Assembly: GCA_944385895.1 (NCBI GenBank)
Contig: CALWYZ010000001.1
Span: 1 to 64,000 of the forward strand
Length of the DNA stretch: 64,000 nt
Direction: 5' to 3'
DNA from: an uncultured Clostridia bacterium
GTDB taxonomy: Bacteria; Bacillota; Clostridia; Oscillospirales; QAKW01
The position numbers were made by a program, and so were the translations under genes. This document shows positions 1-6,557 of the stretch, in pieces. Every line of letters starts with the position of its first letter. Positions within the stretch are counted from its first letter, which is position 1. A model generated the notes under the pieces. That model searched no databases, was not told where the DNA came from, and saw only the letters and a program-made list of their open reading frames with translations.

Positions 1-1260
1 AAAGTTACAACAGAGCCTACATGTTCTGCAGAGGGCGTTAAGACATACACATGTCAGAACAACCCCGAGCATACAAAGACAGAAGCTATACCTGTAGATC
101 CTGAAGCACATGCATGGGATGAAGGCACAGTTACAACACCTGCAACCTGTACAACAAAGGGTGTTAAGACATACACATGTCAGAACAACCCTGAACATAC
201 AAAGACAGAAGCAATTGAAATCGATCCTGAAGCACATGCATGGGATGAAGGCACAGTTACAACACCTGCAACCTGTCAGACAACCGGTCTTATGACATAT
301 ACCTGTCAGAACAATCCTGAGCATACAAAGACAGAAGTTATTCCTGTAGATCCGACCGCACATGTATGGGACGAAGGCGTGACTACCAAAGAACCTACAT
401 GTACAGAAGAGGGCGAGAAGACTGTCAGCTGTACGGTAGACGGCTGTGACGTTACAGGAGAGGTTATACCGATACCTGCACTCGGACATGAATGGGATGA
501 GGGCGAAGTTACCAAAGCTCCTACATGTTCAGCAGAGGGCGAGATGACCTATCACTGCACAAGAGCGGATTGTGACGGAACAAAGACAGAGCCTATCGAT
601 ATCGATCCTGAAGCACATGCATGGGACGAAGGCGTAGTTACAACAGAGCCTACATGTTCTGCAGAGGGCGTTAAGACATACACATGTCAGAACAACCCTG
701 AGCATACAAAGACAGAAGCTGTTGAAATCGATCCTGAAGCACATGATTGGGATGAGGGTACAGTAACAACACCTGCAACCTGTACAACAGAGGGTGTTAT
801 GACCTACACTTGTAAGAATAACCCCGAGCATACAAAGACAGAATCCATTCCTGTTGATCCTGATGCACATGTATGGGATGAGGGTACAGTAACAACACCT
901 GCAACCTGTACAGAAGAGGGCGAAATTGTATATCATTGTACAGAGCCCGGCTGTGACGGAACAAAGAAAGAAGTTATACCTGTAGATCCTGAAGCACATG
1001 CATGGGATCAGGGCGAAGTTACCAAAGAGCCTACATGTTCAGCAGAAGGTGAAATGACCTATCACTGCACAAGAGAAGGCTGTGACGGAACAAAGACAGA
1101 GCCTATTGATATCGATCCTGATGCACATGACTGGGACGAAGGCAAAGTTACAACACCTGCAACCTGTAAGACAGAGGGTGTTAAGACTTACACCTGTAAG
1201 AATAACCCCGAGCATACAAAGACAGAGTCCACTCCTGCTGATCCTAATGCACACGTATGG
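1..1260 (+). repeat. In-frame tandem repeat array, about 126 bp per unit
   Basis: Ten H-x-W codon sets recur near 110, 236, 362, 488, 617, 743, 869, 998, 1127 and 1253, about 126-129 bp apart. Two unit types are mixed: one ends in NPEHTKTE, the other carries a second C-x4-C pair and CDGTKTE. Some copies are almost identical at DNA level (for example nt 4-80 and 637-715), which indicates recent duplication or gene conversion. The array continues past the left edge. Confidence 0.9.
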
Positions 1261-1962
1261 GGCGAATATGTATACAACAATGACGCCACAACAGAGGCAG
1301 ACGGAACAGAGACAGCAAAATGTCAGTACTGCGATGCAACGGATACACGAACGGCAGAGGGCACAAAGCTTGAAGCTCAGGAAATCATCGACAGCACAAC
1401 AATCTTTACCGATATGGAAGAGGGCAGATGGTACAAAGAGTATGTTGACTATGCAGCAACATTCAAGCTTATGAACGGTATGACACCGACAACATTTGAG
1501 CCTACAACAACACTTAACCGTGCGATGTTTGCTCAGATACTTGCAAACATGAGCGGAGTAGATACATCAGACAGCAGTGTGGGCACAGTATTCACAGACG
1601 TACCTGCCGGCAAGTGGTACACCCCTGCGGTCAAGTGGGCATATGACAACGGAATCGTAGACGGTATGACACCGACAACATTTGAGCCGTTAGAGCCGAT
1701 CCAGCGTCAGCAGATATGCGTAATGGTAGTAAGATACGCGGAGAAATTCGGCATAGAGCTTACAGCGGACATAGAGAAGAAGGCATTTGAAGACGATTCA
1801 AATATCCAAAACTATGCAAAAGACGCAGTATATATCTGTCAGCAGGCAGGCATTGTAGACGGCAAGACCGAGACAGAATTCAAACCCCGCGACAATGCAA
1901 CCCGTGCGGAGATCGCTACCATCATAACAAGATTCCATCAGAATTTTGTTGCCGGCAAATAA
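1..1962 (+). CDS. Cys-rich tandem-repeat surface protein with three SLH domains (5' truncated)
   Basis: Reading frame 1 is open from the window edge to the stop at 1960-1962, so the true start lies upstream. About 420 residues consist of tandem units near 42 residues long, each with an H-x-W-D-x-G motif, a T-C turn, a Y-x-C strand and a charged tail (NPEHTKTE or CDGTKTE). They are followed by three SLH domains at about nt 1402-1560, 1588-1755 and 1786-1950, with the usual W-Y and G-M-T-P-T-T-F-E-P motifs. SLH triplets bind pyruvylated secondary cell-wall polymer, so this is a secreted protein held on the wall with its repeats exposed. A hairpin terminator follows. The ligand or role of the repeats is unknown; two to three cysteines per unit could form disulfides or bind metal. 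The SLH call is firm; the repeat function is not. Confidence 0.9.
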   Translation, partial: KVTTEPTCSAEGVKTYTCQNNPEHTKTEAIPVDPEAHAWDEGTVTTPATCTTKGVKTYTCQNNPEHTKTEAIEIDPEAHAWDEGTVTTPATCQTTGLMTYTCQNNPEHTKTEVIPVDPTAHVWDEGVTTKEPTCTEEGEKTVSCTVDGCDVTGEVIPIPALGHEWDEGEVTKAPTCSAEGEMTYHCTRADCDGTKTEPIDIDPEAHAWDEGVVTTEPTCSAEGVKTYTCQNNPEHTKTEAVEIDPEAHDWDEGTVTTPATCTTEGVMTYTCKNNPEHTKTESIPVDPDAHVWDEGTVTTPATCTEEGEIVYHCTEPGCDGTKKEVIPVDPEAHAWDQGEVTKEPTCSAEGEMTYHCTREGCDGTKTEPIDIDPDAHDWDEGKVTTPATCKTEGVKTYTCKNNPEHTKTESTPADPNAHVWGEYVYNNDATTEADGTETAKCQYCDATDTRTAEGTKLEAQEIIDSTTIFTDMEEGRWYKEYVDYAATFKLMNGMTPTTFEPTTTLNRAMFAQILANMSGVDTSDSSVGTVFTDVPAGKWYTPAVKWAYDNGIVDGMTPTTFEPLEPIQRQQICVMVVRYAEKFGIELTADIEKKAFEDDSNIQNYAKDAVYICQQAGIVDGKTETEFKPRDNATRAEIATIITRFHQNFVAGK

Positions 1963-1977
1963 GCCGATAAACTAAAT

Positions 1978-2010
1978 AAAAACAGGCAAGCTTAGCTTGC
2001 CTGTTTTTTA
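1978..2010 (+). terminator. Intrinsic terminator of the SLH repeat protein
   Basis: A perfect hairpin with arms AACAGGCAAGC and GCTTGCCTGTT, a short loop and a T6 tract lies 17 nt after the stop codon. Confidence 0.9.
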
Positions 2011-2262
2011 TTTATTTTAAAGCAAAAGTATCCGGTATGCAATAATGCATGTACTGTAAAAATCCATAGCCGGACAGTCCATTGACAGTATACTGCCTAA
2101 AATAATGTGTTTAATATTTTGATTACATAATCTATTTAAATTATTGTATTATAATATAAATTTATGTATTTTAGTATAAAATTAAAACTGAATTGCTCTA
2201 TAGATATATTTGCGCTTTTAACCTTCAGTAAAAATCAAATTGTTTTTAAAACACTTTAACGA
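2011..2262. other. AT-rich intergenic region, no gene seen
   Basis: This stretch separates two convergent genes. It is very AT-rich, with many short TATAAT-like strings, and holds no open frame with a ribosome site and no strong hairpin beyond the terminator at its left edge. Confidence 0.6.
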
Positions 2263-3390
2263 TTACAGCTTAATAATATCAAACATACTTGACATAACCG
2301 TCATCATCGGTTTAAAGAATGACATAACAGTCCATATAGAATAACCTGCCAGCCGGTAATTGTTGAGTAATTGCATTTTTGCGCTGATTGAGCGTGCATC
2401 CTCAAACCAGACAACATGTTTTTTGCTGTTGATGTCATAATAATTGTAGTATGGAGTCTGCGCAGTGTTGTCGTACATAATCTGTGCACCCGTTTCACGC
2501 GCAAGCTCTATTGCTCTGTTGTTGGATATAGATTTTGCGGCTGTTCCCTTTACATACGGCAGTGTCCAGTCATAGGCGTAGTTTGGAATTCCCATTAATA
2601 TCTTTTGTGACGGAATCTGGCTGACAGCGTATTTTATTACTTCCTCAACTTTATCTATCGGCGCTACTGCCATTGGCGGGCCATAGGTATATCCCCATTC
2701 ATAGGTCATTATAAGTGTGTAGTCAGCAGCAGCGCCGATTAATGAGTAGTCGTGTGCCTCGTATAGTAGACCTTTCTGATTTGAACTTATTTTTGGCGCA
2801 AGTGACACTAAAACCTTGTAGCCCAAAGGTTGGGCGAGAGAATGCAGAAGCTCTATGAACAAAGCATATTGTTGCCTGTACTGCTGCGGAATGTATTCAA
2901 AATCTATATCTACGCCGAAATAGTTGTTTGTCTGAAGCTTCTGGATTATATTTTCTGCCAGAGTACGCATAATCTGCTCATTACTCAAAACAGCTGCGGC
3001 ATTTTCCGAACTGAATCGTCCGTCTTCGGTAAGCGTTGTAATAAGCAGAACAGGCACCACGTTATTATTTTCGGCAATGGTTATAAGTTCACTGTCATCA
3101 AGGTCTACAAGACTTCCGTCGGGCTGTATACCATAAGAAAACGGCGTTAGCATTGATAGGTACGGCAGTGATGGAAATAGGGCGGTATCGCTTATTGACG
3201 GGTATGCATAGCTGTTTGCCAAAACGCTTCCCAGCTTTTGAGTCGCAGTAGGAACAATCACAGCCTGACCTATTATAAGAGACGGCTGGACAGTCGGTCC
3301 GTTTGCTGATAGCAGTTGCTCTATTGTTACCCCGTTCTGCTTGCCTATACTGTACAGTGAATCGCCTTTTTGAGTTACATGGATAATCAT
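2263..3390 (-). CDS. LysM plus GH18 spore cortex/peptidoglycan hydrolase (SleL/YaaH-like)
   Basis: The 375-residue protein has one LysM domain at residues 1-48 (H-V-T-Q-K-G-D-S-L-Y-S-I start) and a GH18 TIM barrel. The catalytic D-x-D-x-E motif is seen as DIDFE at 161-165, with Glu165 the expected acid, and the barrel end W-T-V-M-S is near 345. Members such as SleL and YaaH are N-acetylglucosaminidases acting on spore cortex during germination and bind peptidoglycan through LysM. There is no signal peptide, as is usual for SleL, which is made in the mother cell. SleL often has two LysM domains; here there is one. The ATG at 3390 has a GAGGTG ribosome site. The gene is divergent from the amidase and near a Spo0A-like gene, which supports a sporulation or germination role, though a vegetative wall role is possible. 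Confidence 0.85.
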   Translation of the reverse strand: MIIHVTQKGDSLYSIGKQNGVTIEQLLSANGPTVQPSLIIGQAVIVPTATQKLGSVLANSYAYPSISDTALFPSLPYLSMLTPFSYGIQPDGSLVDLDDSELITIAENNNVVPVLLITTLTEDGRFSSENAAAVLSNEQIMRTLAENIIQKLQTNNYFGVDIDFEYIPQQYRQQYALFIELLHSLAQPLGYKVLVSLAPKISSNQKGLLYEAHDYSLIGAAADYTLIMTYEWGYTYGPPMAVAPIDKVEEVIKYAVSQIPSQKILMGIPNYAYDWTLPYVKGTAAKSISNNRAIELARETGAQIMYDNTAQTPYYNYYDINSKKHVVWFEDARSISAKMQLLNNYRLAGYSIWTVMSFFKPMMTVMSSMFDIIKL

Positions 3391-3479
3391 AAAAACACCT
3401 CAAAAAATTATATTTTATATATGGATCTGTATAATATATGTTGTAAAAAAATTTATAATGCAACATATAATGTATTGAG
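3391..3479. promoter_or_regulatory. Divergent promoter region between two wall-hydrolase genes
   Basis: Only 89 bp separate the two genes. On the plus strand CATATAAT at 3464-3471 resembles both a SigA -10 (TATAAT) and a SigE-type -10 (CATACAAT-like). On the minus strand similar CATATATA and TATAAT strings precede the GH18 gene. No -35 is convincing, so the sigma factor is left open; SigE control would fit the gene products. Confidence 0.4.
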
Positions 3480-4049
3480 GTGATTAACATATATAAGATA
3501 TTTATTGATCAGGGCCATAATCCTCAGGGCTTTAACGCCGGCGCCGAGGGCAACGGTCTGAGAGAACAGGATGTTGTATACCAGGTAGGTATTTATCTTG
3601 CCGAATTGCTGCGGGAAAACGGAGACTTTGAGGTTATGCTCTCCCGTCCTGAGCCTGATACAGTTTTGGGCACGTCTAATTCTACTAGCCTGCAGCAGCG
3701 AGTTACCATGGCAAATAACTGGGGTGCTGACTATTTTATCAGTATTCATGCCAACGCTTCAGAGAATCCTCAGGCAAACGGTACTGAAATCTATGTTTAC
3801 AGCCGCAGTTCTCCGGCATATGCTATGGCTGAGAATATACAGAATCAGATAGTATCAAGATTGGGCACACGTGATCTGGGAGTTAAGGAAAATACATCTC
3901 TGTATGTGCTTAGACGTACTGCTATGCCGGCAATGCTCATAGAGCTCGCTTTTATCACAAACCCAAGCGACGCTCAACTTTTGCGCTACGATCAGTATCA
4001 GTTCGCATATGCAATTTATCAGGGTATTCTGAATTATTTAGGTCTTTGA
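3480..4049 (+). CDS. N-acetylmuramoyl-L-alanine amidase, Amidase_3 family (CwlD-like)
   Basis: The 189-residue protein is a bare Amidase_3 catalytic domain. The zinc ligands are visible as His13 in DQGHN, Glu29 in GLREQ and His90 in SIHAN; the catalytic Glu155 lies in LIELAF. These enzymes cut the bond between MurNAc and L-Ala; CwlD trims cortex peptidoglycan to make muramic delta-lactam. No signal peptide or wall-binding domain is present, unlike CwlD, which has an N-terminal membrane segment. The start is uncertain: GTG at 3480 is the only canonical codon, but it lies inside the Shine-Dalgarno-like GAGGTGAT at 3477-3484, and homologues normally begin about where ATA at 3489 falls. Divergent from the LysM-GH18 gene, upstream of the Spo0A-like gene. 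Confidence 0.85.
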   Translation: MINIYKIFIDQGHNPQGFNAGAEGNGLREQDVVYQVGIYLAELLRENGDFEVMLSRPEPDTVLGTSNSTSLQQRVTMANNWGADYFISIHANASENPQANGTEIYVYSRSSPAYAMAENIQNQIVSRLGTRDLGVKENTSLYVLRRTAMPAMLIELAFITNPSDAQLLRYDQYQFAYAIYQGILNYLGL

Positions 4050-4106
4050 CTGCTCCCGCGCTGTTTGTTGACATGACTCATAAAGCTTTCTTTTTGTGGA
4101 AAAAAT

Positions 4107-4168
4107 AGGAAAATTTGTCTTTTGCTCGACATGGTTCGCCGTTTTTCATAACACTTTGCTGGTATAAT
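4107..4168 (+). promoter_or_regulatory. Promoter region of the Spo0A-like gene with a Spo0A-box-like site
   Basis: TATAAT at 4163-4168 is a good -10. The -35 (around 4140-4146, TTTT-rich) is weak. CTCGACA at 4125-4131 reads TGTCGAG on the other strand, one mismatch from the Spo0A box TGTCGAA, and AGGAAAAT at 4107-4114 resembles a SigH -35. Autoregulation by Spo0A and SigH is known for spo0A in Bacillus; here it is inference from short motifs. Confidence 0.4.
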
Positions 4169-4195
4169 ATGGCAAAAAATAACAGGAGAAAAAAG

Positions 4196-4978
4196 ATGAA
4201 CACGAAACTTAGAGCAATAGTAGTGCAGCCCAATATGGAGAATATGAGATCGGTGTGTGAGTTTTTAAAGACGCACGATTATGAGATAAGTGCAACGACT
4301 CCTTCAGGCAGTGAAGCAGCATCGATAATAATAAAGAAACATCCGGATGTTGTGATATCGGACGCATATCTGCTTGATGTTGATGTATGCGGTATGCTGG
4401 AACAGCTTGAAAGCAGCGGATATGACGGTAAGGCTGTAATTGTTGTTGCAACAGGCATAAACAGCGCGTGCATAATAGAAAATGTATTGAATCACGGAGT
4501 GGATATGTTTACTCTTATACCGTTTGACGGCAGCTTTGCAGATAAAAAGATACGGGATATCCATGAACGGAAGAAAAGCAGTCCGGCGGTATCAAGAACG
4601 CAGCATGGCAGTGAAATGGATAAATTTGATTTGCTCAATTATGTTTCCGGTCTTATGCATGAAGTTGGGGTGCCGGCATCTATACGCGGATATGACTATA
4701 TAAGAGAATCGATAATGATGGCTCTTAATGACCGCAATATTTTGAAATCCATAACAAAAGAGCTTTATCCTACAATTGCAAAAAGCAATGATACAACATC
4801 ATCCAGAGTTGAAAGGGCAATAAGGCATGCCGTGGAGGTGGCATGGCAGCGCGGAGATGTGGAGGTTTTAAATAATATTTTCGGTTATACAGTAAAAAGC
4901 TCCAAGGGTAAACCGACAAACGGTGAATTTATATCTATGCTGACAGAGCGTGTGCGTTTGGATTTGAAGATCTCCTGA
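4196..4978 (+). CDS. Spo0A-type sporulation regulator with degenerate receiver domain
   Basis: The ATG at 4196 has AGGAG at 4184-4188, giving 260 residues. Residues 1-120 form a response-regulator fold and 140-260 match the Spo0A DNA-binding domain very well, including SRVERAIRHAVEVAW and the K-P-T-N-x-E-F-I motif, which binds TGTCGAA boxes. In the receiver Asp56 is present, at the Bacillus number, but the acidic pair is replaced by Gln11-Pro12 and the conserved Lys108 is Ile108. Those residues bind Mg2+ and stabilise the phosphoryl group, so ordinary phosphorelay activation is doubtful. It may be the species' own diverged Spo0A or a paralogue; the genomic neighbour spoIVB, usual for spo0A, is absent. 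The gene ends in a shared bidirectional terminator with alaX. Confidence 0.85.
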   Translation: MNTKLRAIVVQPNMENMRSVCEFLKTHDYEISATTPSGSEAASIIIKKHPDVVISDAYLLDVDVCGMLEQLESSGYDGKAVIVVATGINSACIIENVLNHGVDMFTLIPFDGSFADKKIRDIHERKKSSPAVSRTQHGSEMDKFDLLNYVSGLMHEVGVPASIRGYDYIRESIMMALNDRNILKSITKELYPTIAKSNDTTSSRVERAIRHAVEVAWQRGDVEVLNNIFGYTVKSSKGKPTNGEFISMLTERVRLDLKIS

Positions 4979-5001
4979 TAAAATAATAAATTCGGATATA
5001 A

Positions 5002-5040
5002 ACAAACAGGATACGGTTTTAAATCGTATCCTGTTTGTTT
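5002..5040. terminator. Bidirectional terminator between spo0A-like and alaX-like genes
   Basis: A 15-bp hairpin with arms ACAAACAGGATACG and CGTATCCTGTTTGT, flanked by A-rich and T-rich ends, serves both convergent genes. The alaX stop codon (5039-5041) touches its right end. Confidence 0.85.
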
Positions 5041-6187
5041 ATATAAATTTTTCAAACCTTGCCTGAATGGTCTTTCTGTCGGTGTTTATACTGCCCTGTA
5101 TCATGTGTCTGTCACCACCGCAGCGTGCTGAAAGGTCGGTGCGAATAATATCAGCGATACTATTCATATCGGTTTTTGCAGATGCGGCAGCGAACTTGTA
5201 TCCGTCCGAGTCATTGCCGGAAAAAACGGCACAGATGCCGCCGTATTTTCCCTCAAGAGCATTGACCGTAAGCCGCAAAGTGTTGCTGTCTGCGTCATCT
5301 TCAAAAATAATAAGGTTGGAATCTGTTTTCGGTATACATTTTGCGCGTAATATTATAAGCTCTCTTTTGAGATGTCCGATGGTTTGTTTAAGCTTTGCTG
5401 CATCTTCCGCAAACTTTTTAAAAAACACATCTGCATTATAGGGAGTGCAGGACAGTTCTTTTGCGATTGCCTGAAGGTTGTACTGCTTTTTGCAATAGTC
5501 GTCCAGCGCTCTCATTCCGCATGCCAGATGTATACGGATACCGCCTTTATACGATTGATGATCGGTAAATTTAATAATTCCTATTTCACCGGTTTTTGCA
5601 ACATGCGGAGCACAGCAAGCGCATCTGTCAGTCTTGTCTATTTCCACTATCCTTACAGGACCGTCTATTTCTTTTTTCGAGCGGTATTGCAGGCTTTCAA
5701 GTTCTGACTTAGCAGGATAATATGCAGATACATTTAGATTTGACACAACGGCTTTGTTTGCAAGCAGTTCAACATCATGCAGCTGATCGTCCGACAGAGG
5801 ACCGTCAAAGTCGAAGGTGGCATCATTGCTTCCCAGATGAAATCCGACATTTTCATAACCGTAAAGACTATGTACGATACCGCAAACAATATGCTCGCCC
5901 GTATGTTGCTGCATCTTGTCAAATCGTTCCTGCCAGTTAATTGCACAATGTACTGTCCCCGACACAGGGCTGTCTGTAATATGTATAATATCGTCACCGC
6001 GTTCAGATACATATAAAACGCGATGATTATCAATATATCCCGTGTCACAGTCTTGTCCCCCCTGTTCAGGGAAGAAGCAGGTTTTGTCAAGAATTATCTC
6101 GTAACTCGAGTCAACTTTGATACAGTTTATCACTTTAGCTTCAAATTCGCTCAAATATGCATTTTTATCATATAATTTTTCAGTCAT
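5039..6187 (-). CDS. alaX: Stand-alone alanyl-tRNA editing protein (AlaX-II-like with DHHA1 domain)
   Basis: The 382-residue protein hydrolyses mischarged Ser- or Gly-tRNA-Ala in trans. The N-terminal part resembles the C-Ala/second additional domain of alanyl-tRNA synthetase. The zinc site is visible as HTGEH at 95-99 and the C-C-A-P-H motif at 191-195. A coiled region and a DHHA1-type C-terminal domain with G-G-D-R-H-M-I-Q-G-S follow. There is no aminoacylation domain, so it is an editing factor and not AlaRS. The ATG at 6187 is preferred to the TTG at 6202; a GGGA ribosome site precedes it. It is monocistronic and convergent with the Spo0A-like gene. Confidence 0.88.
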   Translation of the reverse strand: MTEKLYDKNAYLSEFEAKVINCIKVDSSYEIILDKTCFFPEQGGQDCDTGYIDNHRVLYVSERGDDIIHITDSPVSGTVHCAINWQERFDKMQQHTGEHIVCGIVHSLYGYENVGFHLGSNDATFDFDGPLSDDQLHDVELLANKAVVSNLNVSAYYPAKSELESLQYRSKKEIDGPVRIVEIDKTDRCACCAPHVAKTGEIGIIKFTDHQSYKGGIRIHLACGMRALDDYCKKQYNLQAIAKELSCTPYNADVFFKKFAEDAAKLKQTIGHLKRELIILRAKCIPKTDSNLIIFEDDADSNTLRLTVNALEGKYGGICAVFSGNDSDGYKFAAASAKTDMNSIADIIRTDLSARCGGDRHMIQGSINTDRKTIQARFEKFI

Positions 6188-6280
6188 TTTTAATGTTCCC
6201 AAAAGCGTTATCTATGCGTTAATAATCACGTTTTATATATTATAATTCAATGAAATTACTATTGCAAGCTGAAAATTTTG

Positions 6281-6309
6281 TTGACAAAATATGAATAAAG
6301 AGTTAATAT
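6281..6309 (+). promoter_or_regulatory. SigA-type promoter of the lysine riboswitch transcript
   Basis: TTGACA at 6281-6286, 17 bp spacer, TAATAT at 6304-6309. Transcription would start about 6316, exactly at the beginning of the L-box aptamer. Confidence 0.85.
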
Positions 6310-6315
6310 GTAAGA

Positions 6316-6530
6316 GAAGATAGAGGCGCGGAAGTTATGAGTACACCGGATAAATCAGGGAACATGCCGGGGGAAAGGAATTACGCCGAAGCTGCAGAAT
6401 ACGTCAGTTCCCGGAATACTGCGGCTGGTGCAGGACAAAATATGTCATGCACTGTCACGAAAGTGGAGAGCTATCGCAATTTGTGGTGTGTAAGTCCGCG
6501 GCAGCTTTTGCTGTCAGCGGATTTTTTTTA
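6316..6530 (+). promoter_or_regulatory. Lysine riboswitch (L-box) with transcription terminator
   Basis: The leader contains the L-box landmarks in order: GATAGAGGCGCG, the ATGAGTA loop, GGGGGAAAGGAA, ACGCCGAAG, and the 3' ACTGTCAC...GTGGAGAGCTATC segment. In this family lysine binding stabilises the aptamer and favours the terminator at 6495-6528, so the downstream transporter is made when lysine is scarce. An open frame at 6337-6537 is only the aptamer read as protein. Confidence 0.95.
6495..6528 (+). terminator. Riboswitch-controlled terminator
   Basis: TCCGC-GGCAGC pairs with GCTGTC-A-GCGGA around a TTTT loop, followed by seven T. It lies between the aptamer and the transporter gene, the expected place for the L-box expression platform. 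Confidence 0.9.
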
Positions 6531-6557
6531 TAGATAAAATAATCAGGAGAAGGGAAA

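Noticed and set aside
529-1254. Cys-rich minus-strand open frames opposite the repeat array
   Set aside because: They are the mirror of the repetitive coding strand, lack ribosome sites, and their regularity comes from the repeats.
1-1260. Regular repeats that might be a CRISPR array
   Set aside because: Units are about 126 bp, contiguous without unique spacers, and encode one open frame with a constant protein pattern.
6337-6537. Open frame of 66 codons before the NhaC-type gene
   Set aside because: It lies wholly in the lysine riboswitch and runs through its terminator; no ribosome site.
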